From Corticium candelabrum (lineage: Eukaryota > Porifera > Homoscleromorpha > Homosclerophorida > Plakinidae): 64,000 nt of DNA. The notes beneath the pieces were generated by a model. It did no database searches. It was not told the DNA's origin and worked only from the letters and a program-made list of their open reading frames with translations. Location: the NCBI RefSeq assembly GCF_963422355.1, contig NC_085102.1, positions 5,936,294-6,000,293 of the forward strand, given 5' to 3'. A program made the position numbers and the translations under genes. Positions within the stretch are counted from its first letter, which is position 1; every line of letters begins with the position of its first letter. Positions 41,577 to 58,499 of the stretch are shown here, piece after piece.

Positions 41577-41991
41577 GCATGTGTGTAGACTATTCAATTG
41601 CAGGAAGTCTGTACCATCTTTCATGTGTGATCTGAGAGCTGTCTTGACATCGCTAAGTCTTGGTATGGTGCTCAGATATAATGCTTTCCTTTTCTGTTCA
41701 CAAATAAACAAACATTGATAATTGTACTTGTCAGATATTTTACTATGCTGAGACACTCAAGTGGAGGAACAAGGCAAGACACTACATGTTGTAGAAGCAA
41801 AAATGTGAACATTACTGGGCCTTGTAAAAATGGTGCAAAATATATTCAGCAAACGAGGAGCTATACCTATGTGAACAGCAAGTCTATCACTTCTCTTTCA
41901 ACATTGCCTCTGCCTGGTTAAACGAGTTCCACAGATGTGTGGAAGAGTTTAATGCAAGATATGCATTAACTCATACACATTCTAGTGATAA
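41577..41991. other. 3' UTRs of two convergent genes
   Basis: 415 bp between the stops of the TauE/SafE gene and DNAJC22. No motif or ORF of note. Confidence 0.6.
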
Positions 41992-43092
41992 TTATAAATC
42001 ATCATGCACTGTTTTTGTCCTTCCTGCCTTTTTGCCTTTCCTTGTCCTTAATTTCATTAGTCTTTCATACGCCTCTTGGATCTCAATAAATTTATCGGGC
42101 GATTCTGTTCCCTTCACTTTGTCAGGATGATATTTCAATACAAGTTTTTTGTATGCTTTCTTGATTTCATCATCAGAAGCATCTTTGTCAACTCCCAATA
42201 CTTGAAGTGCACGCTGTTCACCCTCAAAATCAGCTAACTCAACCATTTTCTGATAAGACTCATAGAAGCCTTGTTGTCTTAGCCGTTGCCATACGATGCC
42301 CATAGTATCCCAGAACTCCCGCCATGCAGGGGAATTAATAACATGCATGATAGCATCACGCAGCTTGATCTTCTCTCCATCTTCAGTTGTAACTTCACAG
42401 TTGAAATACAAATAGGAACCAAACAGACTCCACACCACTACCATTCCCAACAACAGCATTCCTAATCGTTTACAAAATGATTGCTTTTTATATTTTAGTT
42501 TATTTCCTCGATACCAATTGAAACCAGCAGTTGACAGCAAAGCCACCCAAAATGTGGGAGCCTTAAAGTCCATAACCCACTTTGAAATAATTTCGCCAAT
42601 ATACGAGCTTCCCAACGTGTATCCAAACTTTCCACTCTGTCTTCCAACCGTTCCCACAAGGTAAACGCCACATGCACACCCCAATGGAGTTAAGACGAAA
42701 TGCACATAATCAGAAAATCCTTCAGGTATTGCAATGTCCACAAGCACAGCGTAGAAAATGCCAAAAGTGACTTGACCAATCACACGAGACACTGACAGAC
42801 TTGGTTGAGAGCGACTTTTGAAGTCTATCTTCAATTTTTCCATGTAGTCGTGATCTTCATTAGCGTCTGCAACATAGTCTGGCATGCGAAATAAGTCTCG
42901 AACCCATCCAACAAAAAAGAGACCACCAACTGACGACCACCAGAGAAAGCATTGCGACGTTCGGCGTAAATAGAAATGGTGAGCGCCAAATACACCAAAT
43001 AAGAGCCACAGCAAGTATGCAATACACAAACTTTTCCTAGTCTGAGGCTTCTCGTCCACTTCTACCTCCTCGTTCTCCATTCCAACATTCAA
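41992..43092 (-). CDS. DNAJC22: DNAJC22 (wurst) TM2- and J-domain membrane protein, intronless
   Basis: In Drosophila the orthologue (wurst) works with Hsc70 and clathrin in endocytosis. A single exon gives 366 residues, close to the family's length. An N-terminal TM2-type unit ([20 protein letters not shown], then [18 protein letters not shown]) is followed by several further membrane helices. The C-terminal J domain begins [20 protein letters not shown] and has the HPD tripeptide (LKYHPDKV) that stimulates Hsp70. The start ATG at 43092 is followed by a second one ([11 protein letters not shown]) four codons later; either could be used. It is the only intronless gene of this size among intron-rich neighbours. 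Confidence 0.93.
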   Translation of the reverse strand: MNVGMENEEVEVDEKPQTRKSLCIAYLLWLLFGVFGAHHFYLRRTSQCFLWWSSVGGLFFVGWVRDLFRMPDYVADANEDHDYMEKLKIDFKSRSQPSLSVSRVIGQVTFGIFYAVLVDIAIPEGFSDYVHFVLTPLGCACGVYLVGTVGRQSGKFGYTLGSSYIGEIISKWVMDFKAPTFWVALLSTAGFNWYRGNKLKYKKQSFCKRLGMLLLGMVVVWSLFGSYLYFNCEVTTEDGEKIKLRDAIMHVINSPAWREFWDTMGIVWQRLRQQGFYESYQKMVELADFEGEQRALQVLGVDKDASDDEIKKAYKKLVLKYHPDKVKGTESPDKFIEIQEAYERLMKLRTRKGKKAGRTKTVHDDL

Positions 43093-43466
43093 GATTTCCG
43101 TCTGTGTCTACGGAGCATGCGCAGTTGTTTGCGTGGGGAAACCCCGGGTTCCATGAGCAGCTTCGAATTCTCAGCTGTTTCACCGGTCATCATGCTCATT
43201 TAGCTATAACATCGTGTCCATATGTGCGTATTACCCTCAAAGATGTTCAGCCACATTCCTGTGCATGAACACTAGCTAATAATTTTCACAGTTTGAAACG
43301 TTCCTGCAAGACAAGTTATAGCCACACCCATGACTGTAGTAGTTCAATGCCTCTGTCTGAACAAGCTATTTCCATACTAGAGTAGTACAATCTGCATTGA
43401 ACCCTCTAGATACCAATGTAATTTGCTATTACAATTACAAAACAACAAAGCATAGCAAATTACAAT
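43093..43466. other. Intergenic: DNAJC22 upstream region and LRRC47 3' UTR
   Basis: 374 bp, no gene. The right half is AT-rich; the part next to DNAJC22 is more GC-rich (GCATGCGCAG at about 43113, an NRF-1-like site). Confidence 0.5.
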
Positions 43467-45488
43467 TCATTTCTGAAGGAATGAGCGTTCGACTTTGACT
43501 GAGTCAATGACGAGGTCATCTCGAGAAGGATAAATGACACGTAACTTTCCATTGCTTGTATTGACTCTAACCTGTTGAACAACAAGACCGGGTGGTTTCT
43601 CATTGCTCAACCAATCATCAAGATCTTGTTCTTGATTTCCTGACAAAGCAAACCGTCCATCTAATAATTTTCCTACAAAAAGGTCTAACACCATTCGACA
43701 TGTGCCGACACTTTTCCTAGATGTTACTTCGACAAACACATCTTTTGTTAAAGCGGATACCTATTACAAACACAATCAACTAACATGGCAAAATGACACT
43801 TGGTGTTCTTTCCTCTCTCTCTACCTTAGTTTGATCACAATTAGTTAATGGTGGTAAAGATATGGTTTTTCCAGTTGCATCCATAAAGCATGCATAGAGA
43901 TCAGGATCAGGAATGAGACCAAGGAATCTGCAACAGCAACGACCATTTCCTTATAACAATCATAATCAACAACAGTACAGTCTGACTACAACCTGTCAAC
44001 AGTAGCTGCATGTATGTATTTAGCAGTAATATCTATTACTTCTGAAATAAGCATGACCATGCCTGTCATTCTTTTTTTATTGTCATGTAGGTCAGTTGAA
44101 TATTGGTTGATTGTATACTGTAATCAGTCAATGAATTTGCTGATTTCAATGTGTTACTGCCTTTTTATCAAAATACCAAATCCTAAACACAGCTTACTGC
44201 TTAGACACTATCTGTTCATGCATAAGTTAATCCAAGATCTCGCATCTTGTACTCTACCTCTTTAATCCAGTACTATCTCCTTTCTTTGAAGCTGATAATT
44301 CTTGCACCAAATCTGCTGCAGTCACATCAGTGGACTGACCTAATGGCCTGATCTCAATGTCAGAGGATTGCCTTGCTTCAAATGTCAATGGAAATTGAAG
44401 CATACCTAAATCATGAGTTGCTATAGTTGCAACTCGCCGTTTCTCACATACACCTTCATGTAGCTTTGTCTAACATCACAACAACTACTTGTACAAGCAT
44501 TCAAACTACATGTGCAAACGTTCTAACTTACTTGAAGAGAAATAAAGTTCCGCATTACTTCTTGTGCACTCAAATCCAATCCCTTCACAATCACACACAC
44601 AATAAATGGCCGTACTGGCAAGACAGTATCCACAAATGTGACTGTGTGAATTGGATCACTTTGAAGTACTCGAACAAAAAACCGCACAGGCTTCTCCACA
44701 ACCTGATCATCAGACACGGATTTAGATTTTGCTTTCTTTTTACTCTTTGTTGATTTAGTTCCACTACTAGATGCTGCTGCGACCACAAATGTACTCAAAT
44801 AGTCTAATATGGACTTTGGCTTCGTTAAACCATGACTGGCCAGCAGTTTAGCAAGCCTTCGATCTTTGATAGGATTTCCTTCAACATTCAGACACTTTAA
44901 TTTGGTACAAGCTGTCAACTCCACAGGAAGAACTTCTAACTGATTGTCTGACACATCAAGATCTTTGAGCAGTGTAAGAGTATGGATATCATCAGACAAC
45001 GACGTTAACTGATTTGTACAGGCAATCATCTCATGAAGACCTTTAGGTCGAAGTTCAGGTAAAGGAAGAACTTGAAACTCGTTATGACTTATGTCAAGTC
45101 GCCGTAGAGTCTCCAGACCTTTCTCAAACAAAGGCAGAGCTCGAAGTTTATTGTGACTCAAGTTGATTGTCTGCATGTGAACACACTGCCCCAGAGATTC
45201 CGGTAAACTTTCAAGCGCATTAAAAGACAGATCGAGATATTTGAGCTCTGTCAGTTGTCCCATTTCATCTGGTAGCAAACAAAGACCACAGTGACTAACA
45301 GTGAGCGTTAGAAGATCCTTCAGATGACCCACAAAGGACGGAAGAGCTTGTAACGCAGAACATGAAGTGAAACTTAGAACTTTCAGTCCAGAACTAAATA
45401 CTTCCTCTTCAACAACTCCCTTCTCGGTTACAATCTTTGAAACTTCATCTCCGTGGAGATTGAGTTCGAGACTTGCCCTAGCCGCCAT
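43467..45488 (-). CDS. LRRC47: LRRC47, leucine-rich repeat protein with tRNA-synthetase-beta-like (B3/B4) domain
   Basis: Four exons (44532-45488, 44258-44469, 43825-43927, 43467-43760) join to 521 residues. The N-terminal half has about eight LRRs (LKYLDLSFNALESLPESLGQ, LKDLDVSDNQLEVLPVEL). A Lys/Ser-rich linker follows, then a domain like the B3/B4 domain of phenylalanyl-tRNA synthetase beta (FVRVLQSD, VIVKGLDLS, KLHEGVCEKRRVATIATHDL). The ending (VQQVRVNTSNGKLRVIYPSRDDL) follows the vertebrate protein. The function is not established; it associates with translation machinery in other animals. The ATG at 45488 (AAATGG context) is preferred over one six codons upstream. Its start is 134 bp from that of the divergent coiled-coil gene. 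Confidence 0.93.
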
Positions 45489-45622
45489 TTCTGCCAACCA
45501 ATGCACGTGCTATGGTATCATCACGGTCACGTGCTTTGTAGTATGCCTTGAAGTCCCAAAAACTCGCGCAAATAAACACGCCCCTTGGTGTTAATTTTTG
45601 TTTGCACGGTATCTATGCAGCA
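45489..45622. promoter_or_regulatory. Bidirectional promoter between LRRC47 and the coiled-coil gene
   Basis: 134 bp between divergent starts; it contains CACGTG at about 45529 (E-box). No TATA box. Confidence 0.5.
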
Positions 45623-48600
45623 ATGGGCGAGAAATCGTTTCGCCAATCGCCACTGAATGAAGCCATAGAGCGTATACTGCAACAACGCTCTTTCTCATCG
45701 ATTGCTGTTCCATCGAACTCGATCAACGATCTGACAATGAAACAAGAAGACAGGATGTCGACCAGACCAGGGTAAACAGGAGCAGTGTGTTAGTAACACA
45801 ACAAACAGACAACAAACAGCGCTGCTTCCGGTTGCACGTTTGTTGCTACTTTTGCAGTGCATAGCAACTTGAGACTTTTACTCCGACGGTTGGTTTGTCC
45901 TTTCCAGGTCTGCACCATCGACACCGCGTGCTGGCTCGCAAGCACCATCACTACTGGATTCTCGAGGAAGCAAGCGATCTACGCCAATTCGACAAATTCG
46001 GTGTGCCATACATACACGTTGATAGTATGCTAGCGTATCCTTTTGTGGTATTGTGCTGTGGCGTAGTATCAAACATATTAGTTTTCTTTGTTATTATTAT
46101 AAATGCATGGAATTTAGTAGAAAAATTGAACAAATAGTTTCATTTCACTTGTTTCACCTTACGCTATCTTTCCTTAATTAATTAATTAACAACTCATTTT
46201 TTAATTTCCTTGCACATTCATGGATCACATTTGTTGTACCATACAACCACACGTATTACTTTCTGTTTTGTCTTCTGTGTGTACATGTAGCATTAATGCA
46301 GCTCTCAGGCAGGCATTAAAACGTCCATCAGGAAGCAGTTCCAGTACTGTACGTCGAAGAAACTCGGCTCACTCACGTCTTGACATGTGGAGTTCAAGAC
46401 CAGGAACTTCTTCGAGCAGCAAAGGATCAACAAAAGCACAACAGGTGACCCATGCGCACAGGCAGTCTAGCTGTGTCAACACCCCTCTTTTGTGCATGAT
46501 GTAGCTTTTTTGCTTTGTATACGTACAGTATACAGTCAGACCTCATTATTCCAACCACGTTTGTCCCATGAGTTTCTGCTGTCGGACTATCAGTAACAAA
46601 TACACACGTGTAGCTTGTCAGATTATCGGAATGATGAGGTCTGTTTGTATAGAGATACAGCTAGGTAACAAGCAGCCAAACAAATGGTTGACAACAAATA
46701 TTATGCATGGACGTGCATGGATCAAGGCAAGTAAACGAACAGCATAACAAAGAAACATGTGCATTTTGCAGTATTATTCAATCAAGTTTTTAGTAAATTA
46801 TAAGTATGTACACAAATTATATGTAGATGATATCACAGGTTTGTGTTGCAGTCTGGTCCACTGAATGTGACCGTGTCTATGCCTGGCTACGTATTGTCTC
46901 GTAGTCCTAGTAGAGTCTCTATGAAAATAGATCCAGACAAGTTTTTCGGAACTTCTCCACATCCTGAACATACAGCTCCTGCCAGAGTTGGTTGAGCCAT
47001 ATATGTTTGTAAATGGGTGTTGTATGTACACTCTTTGAATTCATTTCTTTCAGACAAAATCCCAGGTGTCAGCAGTGACTGAAGTAATTGCTCTTCAAAA
47101 GTATGATTGAAGGTGTTTTATGTAAATTTGTGTGATTCACATTTATTGTCACTCTATACATGTAGGGCATTGAATGAAGCTCACGAGGAGAGGTATTGCA
47201 CACAAATTATGAGTTCTCAATTGGATGAGAAATGGTGTACATATATGCACACTATTTTACAGCATGCGTATTCAAATTCAGTTGCAAGAAGAGTTAGCTG
47301 ATCAGACTTACACAATGGAAAAGGAACGAGAAAAGCATGCTGAGGAATTTCAAAAGGTTGTTGCTGATACAAGCAATGGCTAGATTTTATATCAACAGTC
47401 TAACTATTAGCCAGGCTGTTTATATTATGTCAGTCTCTTTGTGTATGAATTGGTCCTTTTGCCAGTCTATCTGTAGGTCTTTCAGTTTGTATTGAAAATT
47501 GTCTGTCCATTTGCCTATTATCTATATGATCAAAGATTGACCTATCTCTTCCATCTCTTTTTAATCTATCTGTTGTCTCTTGTCTGGTCATCTGTCAATC
47601 TGTCTGTCTGACTGTTGTCTCTATCATCATTAACATCTCTTCACTGTGTGTATACTTTTCAGCAAAAAGACGATTTTGAGCTAGAACGACGTGATGCAAA
47701 GAATAAGAAGTCTGAGGAAATGAGGCATGTAAAGTAATAAGATAGAGTAACATTCATGTAGATTGTCATGTGCATTATTAAAATGATTAAAAATGAATCA
47801 TTCAGATATTGCATATACTTATCATAGATAATCATAATACTTTGTGTTAAGAACATTGCAAGAAGAACATCAAGGAGAAGTGGAAGCCTTGAAAATGCAA
47901 CACAAACAAGAGGTGAAATGGTTGACAATTCAAACAGTTGTTAGTCACCAGTCAATGTTGATTGTTTTATTGTAGATAGCAGAACAGAATGCAGCTGCGG
48001 CAAGAGCCCATGGTACGTTAGCAGCAATTGTATCAATGAGTTCTATCACCTGTCAAATATTTAAGTGTTGTGCAGCCGAATTGAACGGACAACTGCAGTT
48101 CCTTCAGGAAACATTTGATTCATACAAAAGCTCTATAGAAGCAGACTTGAAGGAGAAATGGGAAAGGCAAAAGTCGGACATCAATGAACAGCACATAGAA
48201 GAAATGGAACGGCATGCAGAGCAAGCAGGTTTAATATTAGCAACCTTCGAATGACTTAATCCCTGCCTGTCTCCTTGCATGCTCAGCATTTCTGCAGTCT
48301 ATTAGATCATTTTGTCTAATCCGTGTCTTTCTCATATTATCAAAGCATCTATAACAGCACATGTTTACTAAAATTATTAAAATGTATCATGTATAGAACA
48401 GCGGTTAGAAGCAGCAAAGACTGCTCTCAGGATTGCTAAAGACAAGGAGCATAAAGCCACAGTAGAGAAACTGCAAGATGAACATGACATGCACATCAAG
48501 GTCAACCTCTACTGGCAAAAACTGGCTATGGACTTTAGTAGTAGTATATTGAAATAGAGACTAGAGGAGACTTGTGAACAAGCAGCAGAGAGTTTGCGTG

Positions 48601-49550
48601 AGCTGGACAGAGTGACTGCTGAAGTTCAGGTTGGCAAATTCTCTATAGTAGCAGGAAATTAAATGTGACTAAAGAGAGCAATTTTCGTCAGAATTTAAAA
48701 TTGCAGAATGAGTCAATGGAAGTAACAATTGAACAGAACAGGAAGACTATACGAAATCTGCAAGGGGAGCTGGGAGAAACAGTATGCTTACAGTGCAGTA
48801 TCGAATGTGCTCAAGCATCCACATGTTTTAAATCTACCTTAGAAACGCAAGCTATCAGACTATGAGAATCACTTTACGCAGAAGGTATACTGACTGCATT
48901 TGTTGCTCTTTGATTTTGTCCTGACTTTATGTAATGCTCTTTACAGGTGGCAGAAGTGGAAGATAAATACCGAGGCCAAATTCATGGTCTTATGACTGAG
49001 AATACTCAATTGAGGTTTATGTGCAGTGAATGACTGACTGCATGCATTAAAAGTTATTAGCTAATTAATATTATTTGTGTGAGCAGACGTCGTTATATGA
49101 AGAAATGTGATGACTACTACCATCTACAAGCTGAGAAAGACACAATCCAAGTAAGATGTGGTAAATTTTAATTAGGGGTGTATACCAGTAAACATTCATT
49201 ACTTCTCTAGCGTCGGCAAGTCAGGCTGTTAGAGCAAAAGATGCAGGTCAGATGGGAGTGGTAACATTTATGTGAGCTCATAATTATAGATATGTGTTAA
49301 CTGTTAGGTTCTCACTGAAGTTCAGATGGAATCTCAATCTCAGGTCAGTCTTGCCACTCAGGATGGCTCACTAACCTCATCAGGATGCTCACTTGTGCAA
49401 AAGAAAGAGGCACGGCCTACAACTGCACCCCCTGAATCCCCTTCTACTGCATGTAAAGACAGTAATATGGGTTGCATTCAGAAGCTTCGAAATCGACCAA
49501 AAACATGCAGCACTCCTGTTCGTACTAGAAAGCCTGAGACATTTAGGTAA
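45623..49550 (+). CDS. Large coiled-coil protein, unassigned (centrosomal/ciliary type)
   Basis: At least eighteen small exons on the plus strand with good GT/AG borders. The first are 45623-45771 (MGEKSFRQSPLNEAIERIL), 45908 to about 46009 (SAPSTPRAGSQAPSLLD), 46291-46444 (INAALRQALKRPSG) and about 46852-46991. From about 47050 onward nearly every exon is heptad-rich coiled coil (LQEEHQGEVEALKMQHKQE; LKEKWERQKSDINEQHIEEM; KAALR-type segments). The last exons read RRYMKKCDDYYHLQAEK, RRQVRLLEQKMQVL and a Ser/Pro tail ending near TRKPETFR. The N terminus is Ser/Arg-rich and disordered. The exon near 47664-47728 may use a GC donor. No named family is recognised with confidence; the build resembles centrosome or cilium scaffold proteins. 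It is convergent with UBE2F. Confidence 0.7.
46531..46650. mobile_element. 120-bp MITE, pogo/Tigger-like TIRs
   Basis: The left end TACAGTCAGACCTCATTATT and the right end read in reverse (TACAAACAGACCTCATCATT) form imperfect inverted repeats of about 26 bp with TA at both edges. It lies in an intron of the coiled-coil gene. Confidence 0.6.
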
Positions 49551-49677
49551 ATATAAAAAATTGCTTTTAGCTTATTAGACGTGTCTCGTTACTGAGTAAG
49601 GATTTGAGCAGCAGTCACACTGTTATCAATTTTTACCTACGTTTCCATTACTTTTAATTTAAATTGTCAAATGACCA

Positions 49678-52107
49678 TTACTTGGCTCTTGCATAGCGAT
49701 GTACAAAGGCAGCCACTTTGCTTATGAACTCATCCTGCAAATGAAAAGAAAACCCAACTGCCAAGTCTCCAGGTTATTATGTAGTAACCTTGTTAGCTAC
49801 ATTCAGTATTTACTAAAGCAATTACACAAAACTCACAATTACTAATGTGTGTGGTTTGTTGTTTTGCATATTTGTTTGTTTGTGAGCATGAATGTGTGCA
49901 TACATAGAACAGTACAGAACCTGATCTCGTTTGAACTGCTCAGCAGCGTCTATGTTTAGTGGATCATCAAAATCGCAGAGATCCTATCAACAATACAAAG
50001 TTTATAAAAATGAAGACTAATGTACAATCTCCACGTACTGAGAACAAGGAGTTGAGACCCCACACAACATCCTAAGTGTAGCATGTTAAGACAAAAATAT
50101 CGTAAGCAACCAAAACAGCTGTGAACCTTTAGAGTTCTAGTTGGTAGCCACCCTGAACTATCCAATGCGTGTTCACGTAGAATACTAAAGCAAACACCAG
50201 TAAACACATGACAATTGCACTAACAGCTTGCTGCTGCTACAGTCTAAAATACAACTAAGTTAATTGTCTCAATTCTTGATTAATAACTAGAAAGTTTGGT
50301 TGTGTTAATGGAAGTCTGGATAATCTATTTAGTGAAGTCTGACATGGACACTACAATGCCGTTTCTATTTGCATTCAACATGAGGGGTACGTTTTTCAGA
50401 ATACCTACATCTGCAAGTAACATACAGTAGAGTACACTTTCCTTGATTAGTTTGTGCCAAGTCATAAATTATGCATATGTGTAGAACAAGGACAGTTTAA
50501 TCACATTCATGAACATGTCATAATTACTGTTTAGTCGTTGAATTCATATGCAACACAATTTTTATTGATTAATTAATTAAGTAGTGATTTTGGAGTGAGA
50601 ACAGTGAATTCAAAATTTCACACCTGAGACAAATTTTGCCATCTTCTGTTATGTTTGGATGCCACAATCGCGTAGTGCATGTAGCCACAGGAGGCTGCCA
50701 TAATACAACGTCATACAAACCAATATATAATCTGTATGTTAAACCATACCTTAATGTTGTAACCTTCAGGAATTTCTATAGTGAATACAAACTTGCCACC
50801 AATCCAATAGCCCTCATCTGCATGTGCAATAATATATTAACATCATACTTTTACACTACATACCCGTTCATGTTGAACAAAGCACTATTTTACTGTATGT
50901 AGCTTGAGAAATTACTGCCAATATAATATGAAGTCTCCCGAGTAGCTGAAGTGATAAAAGTAGAATATTTGGAAGATTTTCCAGTTACATCCCATATTCC
51001 TCAATTAGAAGTTACACTTATATACAAGCTACCATTGAATAGAAGATGCAGACCCATATGATATACACATGCAATTTCTCTGTGTACAAATGCATAAAAA
51101 CAGCAGTACGTGCTACTGTAATTGCCTAACACAAATTGCACTTTTAACTTTTTAATTAAAGAGATCGTAAATCATGAAACAGCTAATTGCAATCAGACAA
51201 AACTATTGTGTGCTTACCCTAGAAACACAGTAGCAGTTCTTGAATAAAGACAGCAGAGTTCCACATCCCAAATTAAGAGAACCCACCACATGCAAGTGAG
51301 CATGCATATAGGGCACATATTAAAGAAGTTGCAATAATAACATGACAAGATTTTAGAGCATTAATTTTAATCTAGATCTCCCATTAACATCTTACCAGGT
51401 GTTACAATCAATGTGAAGCGCCTTAAGTCATCCACATCACCAAACTCAATCTTGCATGTACCTAATAACATCAACATCAAGTAACTGAATTACAAGCAAG
51501 CAGACAAATGCCAACATATGTAACACATAAAACCAAAGTATCATACAACATAAGTACTGTAATAGTAAAGTAACAATCTAACTATCAAACTTATTACATA
51601 GATATACAAAAGTTCACTACACAATACTGTCTGTATGCGTGATATATCTATGTGTGTATGAAAGCTAATAATTAAATCTTAAACTTAGAGCTCTACTAAC
51701 TTATTAATTAACATTAGTTGTTTCAATATCTGACTAACTGACAAATTATTAATATACATAGATATGCACAAGTGATACTAAATTAGCAAGCTTTTAATTA
51801 TTAAACTAAAATAATTTCCTGTACAGTACGTATACAAATTTTAGAATTTGTCAATGTATAATAAGAAACTAAGATCGATCTGTAAAATCCGTCTTACTTG
51901 GAAGGTTTGGTTCCAACTCTGCAACCTCTATAGTAACACATCAGGATGTACAGTACAAGTTTGAACTTACAACACACACTTCAATGTAGCTAGACCTCGT
52001 GTCAGAAATCTGGTGCGAACAGATACTTGCTTCTGAAACCCGGGCTTGTCGGCTTCTTTCTGTTTCTTTTCCTCGTTTTCCTTTTTCTTTTGCTGCAGAC
52101 GAAACAT
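49678..52107 (-). CDS. UBE2F: NEDD8-conjugating enzyme E2 UBE2F
   Basis: It transfers NEDD8 from its E1 to cullins (CUL5 with RBX2 in vertebrates). Nine exons (51996-52107, 51898-51927, 51396-51461, 50750-50817, 50624-50694, 50127-50184, 50039-50071, 49921-49983, 49678-49734) join in phase to 185 residues, exactly the human length. Visible features: the N-terminal extension that docks to the NEDD8 E1 (MFRLQQKKKENEEKK to VSVRTRFLTR), EVAELEPNLP, DEGYWIGGKFVF, the active-site cysteine in HPNITEDGKICLS, the UBE2F-type LREHALDSSGWLPTRTLK (the insertion absent in UBE2M) and FDDPLNIDAAEQF. The end VAAFVHRYARAK matches the family. Confidence 0.95.
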
Positions 52108-52550
52108 TGCAGCGCGATCACGTGATGTCTTTGATGTTCCGACCGTTGTGCGCAAACTTTGTGTACGGGTATGTGTACGTGTGAACGAGTCTCGAGATGG
52201 TGACAGAGAGACAAAGGAAAATGTAGAATTGAGATGTCTGCATGGGGAATTATTTCTGTTTGACAAAAAAGAAATTTGTTTGGATAGCAACCAGAGAAGC
52301 GACGTCGACATGCAGTGATCTGGAACGATGCCTTGTTCACACGCATGTGTGAGATTTGATCTGTATGTGTGTACACGTACCAAGAGTGTGCTTATCCTGG
52401 CTTTTGGACCAGGTCCCTTAGTCATCTGTCTATAGGAACAAATCAAACTATACATCTCAATATTTGCAAACAGTCCCTCAGTATCCTATAAATCCTACAA
52501 CAAACTGTTTTACTTTCTCAACTGTCAAGTAGACTCACAGCACGAGTGAA

Positions 52551-56701
<4,151 letters not shown>

Positions 56702-56834
56702 AAATAAATGATAACGTGCGTTAGCTTATACGCGGACAGACGTAACTACCACGTGACTTCACACACTTGATTTTTAAAGCACGTGACCTTGTTACTTGGT
56801 ACAGTACACGCACTCTGTTTTCCTTCAATTTCAG
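56702..56834. promoter_or_regulatory. Bidirectional promoter between TERF2IP and SLC15
   Basis: 133 bp between divergent starts. CACGTGA sites occur at about 56752 and 56780, facing each way. Confidence 0.55.
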
Positions 56835-57411
56835 ATGGATGACATGAGCCTAGATCAAGCTGGAGAGTTTCAAAAACAACTTCCTTCTTCTTCTCCACCT
56901 CCAGACAGCTCTCCACCTCCAGACAGCGGTTAGAGCAGCAACAATGTTGTTGCTTTCTTCGTGTTTTGGCCCAGAGCGCAGACTCTTTTGATACTACACG
57001 TACATGTACATGATTTCTGTGTACAGGCAACGAGTCTCATACTTTATCAGATGGAGAGACAAAAGGAGAATGTATGTCTAAGAGAAATTTTGTATGAGTA
57101 CATATCTCCATCGGCTAATCCTTTGGGCTGGATTTTTCTGTAGTGGACATTGGTTTTAGTTTGCATGTCGAGGCTGTGGCAAAAACGTGGCGCGAATTAG
57201 ACTGAAATTGCATGTTTAGACTTCGCAATATATTTAATTAATTAAAATAGAGTTTGTTCTGTTTAATTAACAAATGACAGCAAGCAAGGCGTCATAGATG
57301 TAAATTTATGTTATTTTTTTAATCAAGCAACAAGATTGTTAAATGCTGGCAGCAACAAGATCAGTGGAAAAGCTTGGGGACGAGTCGGAGTAAGTCTCTT
57401 TGACTATCAGT

Positions 57412-57505
<94 letters not shown>

Positions 57506-58216
57506 TACCTTTTGAATGCTGTAAGCCAGTCAGTACACTGTTCACTATAGTCGCTGTAATTACAAGAGAAGTTTAACAGCTGCGAATGTAACGTATAGAC
57601 ATAGACATTGTGTTTGTTCTCAGCAAATTTGCCGACTTCCATTGAGCATCCCATTTATCATTGGAAATGAGTTTTGTGAGCGTTTTAACTACTATGGATT
57701 GAGAGGTACCATTTACTCTGTATTCATCGCTGCATACTGTGACTATGTGGTATTTTATATTGTTAGCTGTCATGGTTCTTTATCTCACACGATATCTTGA
57801 TTTCAGCGAAAACAGTGGTACAGCTTTGTTTCATGCCTTTTCAATGCTGGCATATTTTACACCAGTTTTTGGAGCAATTATTGCAGACAGCTTCTGGGGG
57901 AAATTCAAGTGAGACATGATAATGTGGAATGATGTCATGATTCTAACCTTTACCACAGACTCGATAGACGTACTTACTGTATTGTCAAACGTTTGTTAGA
58001 ATGTAACAACATGGCAAGCCTGTAACAGTACGTAGAGGTAATGAACTAATCCTGAAAAGTAATTTTTGCTAGGAAACATCAGAGACAGGACTTGTAAACG
58101 TTATGTATACGTTTGGCTAAGCAATTAACATACTCAAAGGGCGCTTGCACACTTCTGGTCTGTGTGACTACTTCATGTCGATGGAATGTGTGGAAATGTG
58201 TGTGTGTGTGTGTGTG

Positions 58217-58247
<31 letters not shown>

Positions 58248-58329
58248 AAAGTTAGCGATTGTTATTAGTAGAGTAAGAGTTCAAATATAATAATCTGTCT
58301 GTCTGTCTGTCTGTCTTGTCTGTCTTGTC

Positions 58330-58388
<59 letters not shown>

Positions 58389-58427
58389 TGTGTCTGTGTG
58401 TCTGTGTCTGTCTGTGTCTGTCTGTGT

Positions 58428-58499
<72 letters not shown>

